From: Hyphomicrobiales bacterium
GTDB lineage: Bacteria; Pseudomonadota; Alphaproteobacteria; Rhizobiales; Xanthobacteraceae
Length of the DNA stretch: 15,196 nt
Assembly (NCBI GenBank): GCA_026400425.1
Contig: JAPLPC010000026.1
Location: 1-15,196, forward strand
Direction: 5' to 3'
Part shown: positions 6,982 through 13,625 of the stretch, in pieces
How the letters are laid out: each line of letters opens with the position of its first letter
Numbering within the stretch: the first letter of the stretch is position 1
Translations under genes and position numbers: made by a program
Notes under the pieces: model-generated
Told to the model about the DNA's origin: nothing
What the model saw: only the letters and a program-made list of their open reading frames with translations
Database searches by the model: none

Positions 6982-7260
6982 TTACGCCGCGTCGGCGTCG
7001 CTGGTTTCTTCCTGGGTCTGGCGACGCTCGAGCGGAAAGTGCTCGCTCTCATACAAGGTGCGGATGCCGCGCTGGTCGAAGCGGGCTTCGTCCACCTGCA
7101 GATAGGCGCCGTTCAGTGAATCCGCTGGCAGTTGCTCCATCGCGAACTGGACGGCAGCGGCTGCAGTGTCGAAACGTCGATAGGCGAAACCTGCACGCTT
7201 CTTCTTGCGGATCGCGGCAGGGAAGAGTTCGGCGGAGGCATTGTAGCTGAATGCAGCCAT
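6982..7260 (-). CDS. Small hypothetical protein (92 aa)
   Basis: Not recognised as a named family. The ATG at 7260 (MAAFSYNASAELFPAA) is chosen over an in-frame ATG 15 bases upstream because GAGG lies about 9 bases before it and the protein begins in a compact segment there. The body is soluble and mixed in composition: a basic patch IRKKKRAG, then YRRFDTAAAAVQFAMEQLP and LNGAYLQVDEARFDQRGIRTLYES, with an acidic tail. No signal peptide or membrane helix is seen. Composition and codon use agree with neighbouring genes, and similar short proteins are, from memory, widespread in Bradyrhizobium relatives. It stands alone, convergent with the DUF4112 gene. Confidence 0.7.
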   Translation of the reverse strand: MAAFSYNASAELFPAAIRKKKRAGFAYRRFDTAAAAVQFAMEQLPADSLNGAYLQVDEARFDQRGIRTLYESEHFPLERRQTQEETSDADAA

Positions 7261-7445
7261 GGTGGGGAACCTCATCTGTTACGCAACAAAAGGAGCTGTC
7301 ACTCGCAAGGCGACCAAACGCGACGGCCGCGGGCGGACAGGATGTCAGGACAGATCCTCATATAAGCACGTTTCGCGGAAAAGCGACACCAGGAACTGCA
7401 CATGGCTGCACCGTGCATTCAAACGGTATTGATGTAACAGGCCGG

Positions 7446-7467
7446 AAACCGCAGCGGCAGGCGGTTT
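7446..7467 (-). terminator. Hairpin downstream of the exported hypothetical
   Basis: AAACCGC (7446-7452) and GCGGTTT (7461-7467) form a 7-base stem about 30 bases past the stop of the leftward gene at 7498. No T-run follows. The rest of the 7261-7497 gap shows nothing else I can support beyond upstream sequence for the 92-residue gene. Confidence 0.35.
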
Positions 7468-7497
7468 AGCCGTCAAAATTCACGTTAAGCTTGTTGC

Positions 7498-7878
7498 CTA
7501 TTGGCCGGTCATGTCGGGCAGCGGCACGATCTTGAGCGGCGTTGTATAAGGCTCGACCCGCAACGCCTCGTTGGCGATCAAGCCGACCTGACGCAATGGC
7601 GCCTGTTCCAATGCGCCGGCTTCAGCCTTGCGCACGCCATATTGCCAGGCGGTCAGGGTCCCCTTGCTGGCAAGGTGGCGGGCGACGCCGCCGGCATTCT
7701 TGGCCTCGAAGGCGGCCAACTGATCGTCATCGAGCCCGATGACGATCTCATCCCTGGCAGTGATCACTTTGAACAGCGAGACTTTGGAGGTGGCCAAGGC
7801 AGGATGCGATGCCACGCTTTCCAGAACGAGGCACGCAAATGCGAGGCCGAGCAGCAGACGGTTTGAGCGGACGGACAT
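7498..7878 (-). CDS. Exported hypothetical protein (126 aa)
   Basis: Family not recognised. Residues 1-29 are a signal peptide: basic MSVRSNR, hydrophobic LLLGLAFACLVL, and cleavage near PALA/TS. The mature part of about 97 residues has mixed charge and no cysteines, repeats or further membrane helices. Segments such as SLFKVITARDEIVIGLDDDQLAAF and KGTLTAWQYGVRKA suggest a small folded periplasmic domain. The ATG at 7878 lacks a clear SD. A 6-base inverted repeat (CATGCC / GGCATG, 7904-7920) lies about 26 bases before the start. It may share a direction with msrAB but is separated from msrB by a strong hairpin. Confidence 0.7.
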   Translation of the reverse strand: MSVRSNRLLLGLAFACLVLESVASHPALATSKVSLFKVITARDEIVIGLDDDQLAAFEAKNAGGVARHLASKGTLTAWQYGVRKAEAGALEQAPLRQVGLIANEALRVEPYTTPLKIVPLPDMTGQ

Positions 7879-7903
7879 TGGCGTTCTAATTCTTAACGAC
7901 GTG

Positions 7904-7920
7904 CATGCCGAAATGGCATG
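7904..7920. promoter_or_regulatory. Small palindrome upstream of the exported hypothetical
   Basis: CATGCC and GGCATG around GAAAT, 26-42 bases before the start at 7878. It could be an operator or leader hairpin; there is no evidence for a specific regulator. Confidence 0.25.
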
Positions 7921-7957
7921 TTCAAGATAAGGGCATTCGACAGGGTCTGGACAGAAA

Positions 7958-7990
7958 TGCCCCGCGCTACTTCATCAGTTGCGCGGGGCA
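7958..7990 (-). terminator. Hairpin terminator after msrB
   Basis: A perfect 10-base stem, TGCCCCGCGC (7958-7967) and GCGCGGGGCA (7981-7990), with a 13-base loop lies 29 bases past the msrB stop. On the leftward transcript it is followed by TTTCTG, a short T-rich tail. It probably ends the msrA-msrB transcript. Confidence 0.55.
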
Positions 7991-8019
7991 CATCGTCAGT
8001 TCAATGCATCTCAGATGGG

Positions 8020-8433
8020 TTACTTCGGCTCTAATTTCAAGGCTGCCGAGTTGATACAATAGCGCAATCCGGTAGGTCCCGGGCCGTCGTTGAACACGTG
8101 GCCAAGATGCCCATTGCACTTAGAACACAGTACTTCCGTGCGTATCATACCGTGCGAATGGTCATGCTCCTCGTCGATGTGACTTTCGCGTGATGGCTGC
8201 GTGAAGCTGGGCCAGCCGCAGCCGGAATCGAACTTGGCATCCGATTCGAACAGCGTCTGTCCGCACCCGGCGCATATGTAGGTGCCGGGCGCGTGCGTAA
8301 CGTCATACTCGCCGCTGAACGGTCGTTCCGTCGCTTTCTCTCGCAGTACCGCATATTGCATCGGCGTAAGTTCGGCGCGCCATTCAGCTTCGCTCTTCAC
8401 GACTTTGTCGGTGCTGGTTTTGGTGTCGGACAT
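8020..8433 (-). CDS. msrB: Peptide-methionine (R)-S-oxide reductase MsrB
   Basis: Reduces methionine-R-sulfoxide in proteins. At 137 residues it has normal length. Two CxxC pairs bind structural zinc (CAGC at 54-57, CSKC at 103-106). GCGWPSF (71-77) carries the likely resolving Cys72. RYCINSAALKL holds the catalytic Cys126. The HGM/RTEVLC and HLGHVFNDGP signatures are intact. The ATG at 8433 is supported by GGAG about 6 bases upstream; the frame extends to 8493 with non-conserved sequence. No signal peptide is visible, so it should be cytosolic. It is the second gene after msrA with a 37-base gap, so they are very probably cotranscribed. Confidence 0.95.
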   Translation of the reverse strand: MSDTKTSTDKVVKSEAEWRAELTPMQYAVLREKATERPFSGEYDVTHAPGTYICAGCGQTLFESDAKFDSGCGWPSFTQPSRESHIDEEHDHSHGMIRTEVLCSKCNGHLGHVFNDGPGPTGLRYCINSAALKLEPK

Positions 8434-8470
8434 TAAGGCTCCAATTCCGCCCGCCGGCCTGCGATCCACG

Positions 8471-9184
8471 TCAGTTGGTGGCTTTGACCGCATTCACCAG
8501 CGTTGGCTTCTCGTTGTAATTCTCCGCGAAGATCTTCTTCAGGTTCTCGATCTTCGGCAGGTCGTTGTAGACGATATAGGGCTGCTTCGGGTGAAGTGTC
8601 AGGTAGTCCTGATGATAGGCCTCGGCCGGGTAGAAGGCCTGCAGCATCCCGAGTTTGGTGGCGATCGGCTTCTTGTAGACCTTGGCGGCATTCAACTGCG
8701 CGATATAGGCCTCGGCGACCTTCTTCTGCTCGGGCGTGGTGGCAAATATCTCGGAGCGATACTGCGTGCCGCTGTCCGGGCCCTGACGGTTCAACTGGGT
8801 CGGATCGTGCACGACGGAAAAGTAGATCTGCAGGATCTTGCCGTAGCTGATCTTGCTGGGGTCATATTTGACCTCGACCGCTTCCGCATGGCCCGTCGTC
8901 CCGGTCCCGATGGCATTGTAATTGGCGGTGGACTTGGCGCCGCCGGAATAACCCGAGACGGCACTGACGACGCCCTTGGTATGCTGGTAGACGCCCTGAA
9001 CGCCCCAGAAACAGCCGCCCGCGATCACGACGGTCTGCATGCCACTGGCAGCCTGCACGTCCATGGCGGGTGCCGGGATCACCACGGCCTCCTCGGAGGC
9101 GAATGACGGGGCAATCGCCACGGCAGCAATCACGGCCGCACCCGCGGCGGCTCCGAGCGAAAGACGGCTGAACAAAGAGCGCAT
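8471..9184 (-). CDS. msrA: Exported peptide-methionine (S)-S-oxide reductase MsrA
   Basis: Reduces methionine-S-sulfoxide in proteins. It is 237 residues long. Residues 1-29 form a signal peptide (MRSLFSRLSLGAAAGAAVIA..., cleavage near SFA/SEE), placing it in the periplasm. The catalytic motif GGCFWG has Cys58. GYSGG, YHQDYL (acidic residue of the active site) and the VHDPTQLNRQGPDSGTQYRS segment are all present. Cys58 is the only cysteine in the protein, so the usual C-terminal resolving cysteines are missing. The ATG at 9184 has AAGGA 6 bases upstream. It forms an operon with msrB. Because of the missing cysteine, reduction must come from an external thiol partner or from a variant mechanism. 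Confidence 0.94.
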   Translation of the reverse strand: MRSLFSRLSLGAAAGAAVIAAVAIAPSFASEEAVVIPAPAMDVQAASGMQTVVIAGGCFWGVQGVYQHTKGVVSAVSGYSGGAKSTANYNAIGTGTTGHAEAVEVKYDPSKISYGKILQIYFSVVHDPTQLNRQGPDSGTQYRSEIFATTPEQKKVAEAYIAQLNAAKVYKKPIATKLGMLQAFYPAEAYHQDYLTLHPKQPYIVYNDLPKIENLKKIFAENYNEKPTLVNAVKATN

Positions 9185-9324
9185 GGGATGTCCTTTTGCG
9201 ATGAAATAAGCCGACGAAAACAATGTAGTCCGGCGCGACCGCCCGGCCAATCGCCGCATCGTCATCGTCTACAGAGATACGGACACCAGGGCCGCCCGTT
9301 ACATCCAGTGCCACACGACTTCGT

Positions 9325-9383
9325 GAGCGATCATTTACGACAAAGCCGCGGGGCGAGGCCCCGCGGCTTGTGAATGATCGCTC
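9325..9383 (-). terminator. Nested double stem between the BA14K gene and msrA
   Basis: An inner 12-base perfect stem (AAGCCGCGGGGC 9343-9354 / GCCCCGCGGCTT 9358-9369, 3-base loop) is nested in an outer 11-base perfect stem (GAGCGATCATT 9325-9335 / AATGATCGCTC 9373-9383). It starts 10 bases after the BA14K stop and probably terminates that gene, insulating msrA. The T-run is short. Confidence 0.6.
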
Positions 9384-9393
9384 TGAACGGCTG

Positions 9394-9816
9394 TTACGGG
9401 CAGGGGTAACGGTTGCCGTCATTGTTCAGATAGGTGCCGCTGGCCGGATCGTAGGAACGGTAGCGCTGGGAACAATAGGCATGGTTCTGCTGCGAGGCAG
9501 CAGCGTTGGCCTGACCAGCTGCGATCGCGCCACCGATGATGGCGCCTGCGGCCAAGCCACCGATCACTGCGCCGGCCCCTGGGCCACGATGTCCATACCC
9601 GTAGCCGCGATGACCATAGCCATATCCACGGTGACCGTAGCCGTAGCCGCCGTGACGGCGCCATTGCACATTCTCGGTCATCGGCGCGGCCGAGTTGCCA
9701 ACGGCCTGGCCGACGACTGCTTGATTGACGAGCGGCGCGGCAGCGGCCGGCAGCGACATTGTAATGGCGGTGGCGCCAACCAGGGCGGCGGCCGTGATGG
9801 ATTTCATGGATCGCAT
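9394..9816 (-). CDS. BA14K-family exported protein with Gly/Tyr/His repeats
   Basis: 140-residue exported protein. The signal peptide is about residues 1-27 (MRSMKSITAAALVGATAITM, cleavage near AAA/APL). Residues 55-78 contain about three copies of a HRGYGYG heptad. Residues 80-101 are a glycine-zipper-like segment (GAGAVIGGLAAGAIIGG). The C terminus has the BA14K signature: HAYCSQRYRSYDPASGTY followed by DG.RYPC, with two cysteines that may pair. The family is named after the Brucella 14-kDa immunoreactive protein, for which lectin-like activity has been reported. The ATG at 9816 has AGGAG 10 bases upstream; the ATG at 9807 is possible, and the longer frame from 9858 is not supported. It is probably cell-envelope associated. 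A possible EcfG promoter lies upstream. Confidence 0.85.
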   Translation of the reverse strand: MRSMKSITAAALVGATAITMSLPAAAAPLVNQAVVGQAVGNSAAPMTENVQWRRHGGYGYGHRGYGYGHRGYGYGHRGPGAGAVIGGLAAGAIIGGAIAAGQANAAASQQNHAYCSQRYRSYDPASGTYLNNDGNRYPCP

Positions 9817-9856
9817 ATTGAAAACACTCCTGAATTGCTCGACTGGGAGAAGTGAC

Positions 9857-9881
9857 AACCAGCCATCGGGAGCGTCGTTCC
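9857..9881 (-). promoter_or_regulatory. Possible EcfG (general stress sigma) promoter of the BA14K gene
   Basis: On the minus strand GGAAC (9881-9877) is followed after 17 bases by GTT (9859-9857). This fits the alphaproteobacterial EcfG consensus GGAAC-N16/17-cGTT except for G instead of C before GTT. It would start transcription about 30 bases before the AGGAG at 9831-9827, a sensible leader length. Confidence 0.42.
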
Positions 9882-9927
9882 ATGCCGCAAAGATACCGCA
9901 GTTGCGTCAAATCTGCGCACAAGATGG

Positions 9928-11037
9928 CTAAACGACGATGCTCAGTCGCTTTGCGGCGCGCGTGATGCCGGTGTAGAGCCAACGCGCGCGGCTGTCCTGA
10001 AAGGCAAAGCTCTCGTCGAATAACACGACGTCGTCCCATTGCGAGCCCTGGCTCTTGTGCACCGTCAGCACGTAGCCGTAGTCGAATTCGTCATAGGGCT
10101 TGCGCTGATCCCATGGCAGCGTTTCGACGCCGCCGGTGAAGCAGTCCGCACGCACCGAAACTTTGGTGACCTTGCCGCCAAAATCCTCGTCTGGCATGAG
10201 GCGCATGGTGACGATGGCGGATTTCGACGTCGCCCGCGCGCGCACGCGCCACAGGCCGCCGTTGAACAGCGCCTTCTTGCGGTTGTTGCGCAGGCAAACC
10301 AGTTTGTCATCGGCGACGGGGAGGGGATCGGTGAGACCGAGCTTTTCGCGGACGCGCATATTATAGGCGCGGCGCGTATTGTTGCGGCCGACCAGCACCT
10401 GATCGGCGGCCATCACCCGTTCTGGATCGAGCGATTTGCGTGACACCACCTCGCTCTCGCCGAACGTGCCGAGTGACAACGGCCGGCCCTCGCGGACATC
10501 CATCGACATCCGCACGATCGGATCGTGTTCGGCCTGGCGATGCACCTCGGTGAGCATGGCGTCGGGTTCGGTTTCCGTGAAAAAGCCGCCGCCCTGGATC
10601 GGCGGCAGCTGGGCGGGATCGCCGAGCACCAGCAGCGGGCAGTCGAACGACAGCAGGTCGCGACCGAGCTCGGCATCGACCATCGAACATTCGTCGACGA
10701 TGATCAGCTTGGCCTTGGAGGCGGGCGCATCGTCCCACAACTCGAAATTGGGGGTCTCCTCGCCGCTTTCGCGGGCACGGTAGATCAGCGAATGGATGGT
10801 GGAGGCTTCGTGGCAGCCTTTGTTGCGCATCACCAATGCGGCCTTGCCGGTGAAGGCGGCGAATTTGACCTCGCCATCGACGTCCTCGGCAATATGGCGT
10901 GCGAGCGTCGTCTTCCCCGTGCCCGCAAAGCCGAACAGGCGGAACACCTGCGGCGTGCCGTTCTGGCCGGGCTTGGCCTTCAGCCAATCGCCCACAGCTT
11001 TGAGCGCGGCGTCCTGATGCGGGGTAAAACTGGTCAT
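9928..11037 (-). CDS. SF1B DNA helicase, RecD2/Dda-like
   Basis: ATP-dependent DNA helicase of 369 residues, compact like phage T4 Dda and without the N-terminal extension of full RecD2. The motifs run in order: Walker A GFAGTGKTT (36-44); motif Ia region AAFTGKAALVM (60-70); STIHSLIY (79-86); motif II IIVDECSM (112-119); motif III LGDPAQLPPI (138-147); motif IV region LVGRNNTRR (215-223); motif V VLTVHKSQGSQWDDV (323-337) in a UvrD_C_2-type domain; motif VI LYTGITRAAKRL (354-365). The ATG at 11037 begins the conserved start MTSFTPHQDAAL; the frame extends further upstream into the region antisense to the next gene and is not credible there. No RecB/RecC partner is nearby. Annotated relatives are called ATP-dependent RecD-like helicase. 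Confidence 0.9.
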   Translation of the reverse strand: MTSFTPHQDAALKAVGDWLKAKPGQNGTPQVFRLFGFAGTGKTTLARHIAEDVDGEVKFAAFTGKAALVMRNKGCHEASTIHSLIYRARESGEETPNFELWDDAPASKAKLIIVDECSMVDAELGRDLLSFDCPLLVLGDPAQLPPIQGGGFFTETEPDAMLTEVHRQAEHDPIVRMSMDVREGRPLSLGTFGESEVVSRKSLDPERVMAADQVLVGRNNTRRAYNMRVREKLGLTDPLPVADDKLVCLRNNRKKALFNGGLWRVRARATSKSAIVTMRLMPDEDFGGKVTKVSVRADCFTGGVETLPWDQRKPYDEFDYGYVLTVHKSQGSQWDDVVLFDESFAFQDSRARWLYTGITRAAKRLSIVV

Positions 11038-11202
11038 GGGATCTCGGCAAGGTGGCCGGCAAGGCGGCGACTCGGGGAGAGAAGCTAACGATTCGCGCGC
11101 CGGGTGCAAGCGGGCCTGTCCATAGGGCAATATGCCCGCCATCACGGCTTGCCCGATCGCATGCGATGTTCCAGTGAGGGAGGGCGAGCGAGGAGACGGG
11201 TT

Positions 11203-11589
11203 TTGGAACGCAGACTGCTGCAAATCACACTGGCGATCGTCGGTCTCGTCGCCATGCTGTTCGGCCTCACCGGCGTGTTGTTCGGCACCAGTCTGTCGGG
11301 CGTCCATCTCGGTGTCACGATGGAAGGCTATGTGCGCTTCATCAAGGGCGTGCTGATCGCGGCGGGTCTGATCTACTGGTCGGCGATCCCGCAGCTCGAA
11401 CAGCGCAGCGAGCGCATTGCGGTGGTCACGTTCATTCTGGTGTTCGGCGCCATCGGCCGCCTGCTCGCGGTGATCGGCCACGGCTTCCCGACGGTGGGGC
11501 TGATGCTGAGCCTGGCCGGCGAATTGATCGTGGTGCCCGTGATCTGGCTATGGCATCGCCGCTTCGTGCGGCAGGGGGCGAAAGCGTGA
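11203..11589 (+). CDS. DUF4345 small membrane protein
   Basis: 128-residue inner-membrane protein with four hydrophobic helices (about residues 7-28, 43-62, 72-90, 95-115) and a basic end. Function unknown. The start is taken as TTG at 11203, because AGGAG (11191-11195) lies 7 bases upstream and the membrane protein begins at once (MERRLLQITLAIVG). A GTG at 11104 and an ATG at 11161 in the same frame would add a non-conserved-looking polar leader and leave that ribosome site inside the gene. It overlaps the next small ORF by 4 bases, which suggests translational coupling. It is divergent from the helicase. Confidence 0.78.
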   Translation: MERRLLQITLAIVGLVAMLFGLTGVLFGTSLSGVHLGVTMEGYVRFIKGVLIAAGLIYWSAIPQLEQRSERIAVVTFILVFGAIGRLLAVIGHGFPTVGLMLSLAGELIVVPVIWLWHRRFVRQGAKA

Positions 11590-11696
11590 AGCGTTTCGGC
11601 ATCTGGCTGATCTATATCGCCGGCGCGCTGTCGATCCTGACACCGGGCGATCCGATCAAGATTTTCCGAAAGCAGGACGCGCCGAGCTATTCGTAG
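11586..11696 (+). CDS. 36-residue membrane miniprotein overlapping DUF4345
   Basis: The GTG at 11586 shares GTGA with the stop of the DUF4345 gene, a typical coupled overlap. The product has a basic start (MKRFG), one hydrophobic segment (IWLIYIAGALSIL, about residues 6-18) and a polar tail (GDPIKIFRKQDAPSYS). A GC-rich hairpin follows 10 bases after the stop. It is too short for family recognition. Gene status rests on the overlap, composition and position, and it may be a partner of the DUF4345 protein. Confidence 0.5.
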   Translation: MKRFGIWLIYIAGALSILTPGDPIKIFRKQDAPSYS

Positions 11697-11699
11697 TTC

Positions 11700-11812
11700 A
11701 CTGTCGTTGCCCGGCTTGACCGGGCAACCCAGTAGACACCCGCAGTTGCGATAGAACGGAAAAGCTTGCGTGTACTGGATCGCCCGCTTTCGCGGGCGAT
11801 GACACTCAATGG
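11700..11812. repeat. Two-hairpin intergenic repeat / bidirectional terminator
   Basis: Hairpin one has arms TTGCCCGG (11707-11714) and CCGGGCAA (11720-11727) with a 5-base loop. Hairpin two has arms ATCGCCCGC (11779-11787) and GCGGGCGAT (11792-11800) with a 4-base loop. The flanking words AACCCAGTA and ACTGGAT, and GATGAC after the second stem, match palindromic intergenic repeats I recall from Bradyrhizobium genomes. It lies between convergent genes (the miniprotein and flbD) and could terminate both. Confidence 0.6.
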
Positions 11813-11827
11813 CGTTGGTTCGGCAGA

Positions 11828-13213
11828 CTACGCCGCGCCCATCATTCCGCGATAATCGCCTGTCCCTGCACCGGCCGGGGTGATCGGCAGACCGCCATCG
11901 GCATATTCGTTCAGCTTGTTGCGCAGGGTGCGGATCGAGATGCCGAGAATATTTGCGGCATGGGTGCGGTTGCCGAGGCAGTGCTTCAGCGTTTCCAGAA
12001 TGAGATCACGCTCGACATCCGCGACCGTGCGGCCGACCAGTGCGCGCGTCACCGTCTCTGCCGCCATCGTCGCGTGGGCGACCGCCGGCGAAGTCTTGGC
12101 GAGATCGAGGCGATCGCCGTCCGGCGTCAGAATGGCATCGGCGCCGATCTCGTCACCGGACGACATCAGAACCGAGCGATGGATGGTGTTTTCGAGCTCG
12201 CGCACATTGCCCTGCCAGCGATTGCCGGTGAGCACGCGCCGCGCCTCCGTCGATAGCGGCCGCACCGGCACGCCGTTGGCCTGGGCATATTTCCGGGCGA
12301 AATGCTGGGCCAGTTCGAGAATGTCCGCCGGGCGATCGCGCAGCGCCGGGATCTTGAGATTGACGACGTTGAGGCGGAACAGCAGATCCTCGCGGAAAGT
12401 GCCGGCCTTCACGGCTTCGGACAGATTGCGGTTCGACGTCGCGATGATGCGGATATCCACCGGCACCGGCTTGGTGCCGCCGACGCGATCGATGACGCGT
12501 TCCTGAATCGCGCGCAGCAGCTTCGACTGCAGCCGCACATCCATTTCCGAGATTTCGTCGAGCAGCAAGGTGCCGCCGGTGGCTTCCTCGAACTTGCCGA
12601 TGCGGCGTGCGACGGCGCCGGTGAACGCGCCTTTCTCGTGGCCGAACAGTTCGGATTCCAGAAGATGCTCGGGGATCGCCGCGCAGTTGATGGAGATGAA
12701 AGGCTTCTTGGCGCGGTTGGAGCGGCTGTGCACATAGCGCGCCAGCACTTCCTTGCCGGTGCCGCTCTCGCCGGTGACCATCACCGAAGCATCGGAGCCG
12801 GCGATCTGTTGCGCCAGCTTCACCACTTTGCCCATTGCCTCGTCGCGGAAGATCAGGTCGCGCGAGTCGTTCGCCACGGCGGCCAGCACGGCTGCGATCA
12901 GTTCCGGCTCCGGCGGCAGCGGGATGTACTCTTTGGCGCCGGCATGGATCGCGGCAACGGCGGCGCGCGCGTCGTTGGTGATGCCGCAGGCGACGATCGG
13001 CACATGGATGTGCTCGGCCTCGAGCCGCATCACGAGGTCGCGGATGTCGAGCGCGACATCGACCAGCAGCAGATCGGCGCCCTTGCCCGACCGCAGCACG
13101 TTCATGCCCTGGTCGAGGCCTTCGGCATGCACCACCGAGGCGCCGTTATCCATCGCGATCTTGGTCGCGGTGGTGAGCTGGCCCTTCAATGTGCCGATGA
13201 TGAGAAGCCGCAT
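11828..13213 (-). CDS. flbD: Sigma-54-dependent flagellar transcriptional activator FlbD
   Basis: Activates sigma-54 promoters of late flagellar genes. It is 461 residues long. The N-terminal receiver-like domain (1-115) keeps Asp52 in LLLVDV but lacks the acidic pair near residues 5-10 (RLLIIGT). The AAA+ domain (about 122-350) has Walker A GESGTGKE (148-155), the sigma-54 contact loop GAFTGA (195-200), Walker B GGTLLLDE (213-220) and the arginine-rich WQGNVRELEN region. The Fis-type HTH is at 415-437 (NRTHAANILGISIRTLRNKL). The ATG at 13213 has AGGAG 6 bases upstream. It is last visible gene of the leftward flagellar operon, 50 bases after fliN. Identification as FlbD rather than another NtrC-type regulator rests on the degenerate receiver and the fliG-fliH-fliN context. 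Confidence 0.92.
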   Translation of the reverse strand: MRLLIIGTLKGQLTTATKIAMDNGASVVHAEGLDQGMNVLRSGKGADLLLVDVALDIRDLVMRLEAEHIHVPIVACGITNDARAAVAAIHAGAKEYIPLPPEPELIAAVLAAVANDSRDLIFRDEAMGKVVKLAQQIAGSDASVMVTGESGTGKEVLARYVHSRSNRAKKPFISINCAAIPEHLLESELFGHEKGAFTGAVARRIGKFEEATGGTLLLDEISEMDVRLQSKLLRAIQERVIDRVGGTKPVPVDIRIIATSNRNLSEAVKAGTFREDLLFRLNVVNLKIPALRDRPADILELAQHFARKYAQANGVPVRPLSTEARRVLTGNRWQGNVRELENTIHRSVLMSSGDEIGADAILTPDGDRLDLAKTSPAVAHATMAAETVTRALVGRTVADVERDLILETLKHCLGNRTHAANILGISIRTLRNKLNEYADGGLPITPAGAGTGDYRGMMGAA

Positions 13214-13236
13214 GGTGATCTCCTGTAATCTCTGAT

Positions 13237-13254
13237 CGCGCCATGGCCGGCGCG
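13237..13254 (-). other. Small hairpin in the fliN-flbD gap
   Basis: CGCGCC (13237-13242) and GGCGCG (13249-13254) with a 6-base loop occupy the 50-base gap. It could be a processing or stabilising hairpin; no T-run, so it is not a convincing terminator. Confidence 0.3.
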
Positions 13255-13263
13255 TAAAATCGG

Positions 13264-13605
13264 TTAATTATCGGCCTTGATGATTTCGGTCATGGTGACG
13301 CCGAGTTTTTCCTCGACCAGCACCACTTCGCCACGCGCCACCAGGCGGTTGTTCACATAGATGTCGATGGCTTCGCCGACCCGGCGGTCGAGTTCGAGCA
13401 CGGTGCCGGGCCCGAGCTTCAGCAACTCGCCGACGCCCATTTTCGATCGTCCGAGCACGGCCGAGACCTGCACCGGCACGTCGAACACCGCTTCCAGGTC
13501 GGCGGCGATACGCGTGACATTTTCCTCGTCGGCATAGCCGACGTCGCCGATCACCATCTGATCGGGAGCATTGAGATCGGGAAGCGGCACCTGGGGATCG
13601 CTCAT
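13264..13605 (-). CDS. fliN: Flagellar motor switch protein FliN
   Basis: C-ring component that binds CheY-P and FliM and also docks the export apparatus; cytoplasmic face of the basal body. It is 113 residues, on the short side for the family. A variable acidic N-terminal part (1-35) is followed by the SpoA/FliMN_C domain (about 40-110): VFDVPVQVSAVLGRSKMGVGELLKLGPGTVLELD and VNNRLVARGEVVLVEEKLGVTMTEI. The ATG at 13605 has AAGGA 7 bases upstream. It follows fliH with a 20-base gap in the same operon. Confidence 0.95.
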   Translation of the reverse strand: MSDPQVPLPDLNAPDQMVIGDVGYADEENVTRIAADLEAVFDVPVQVSAVLGRSKMGVGELLKLGPGTVLELDRRVGEAIDIYVNNRLVARGEVVLVEEKLGVTMTEIIKADN

Positions 13606-13625
13606 GGTTCAGTCCTTATGGCTGT

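Noticed and set aside
5496..7250. 584-codon plus-strand frame spanning several genes
   Set aside because: It is Arg/Ala/Gly-rich noise in GC-rich DNA, crossing the diguanylate cyclase, PAS and DUF4112 genes in a different frame.
11038..11481. N-terminal extension of the helicase frame
   Set aside because: The added 148 residues are Asp/His/Arg-rich, run antisense through the DUF4345 gene and its ribosome site, and precede the conserved start MTSFTPHQ.
12302..13228. 308-codon plus-strand frame opposite flbD
   Set aside because: Shadow of flbD: the opposite strand encodes a full sigma-54 activator with all motifs.
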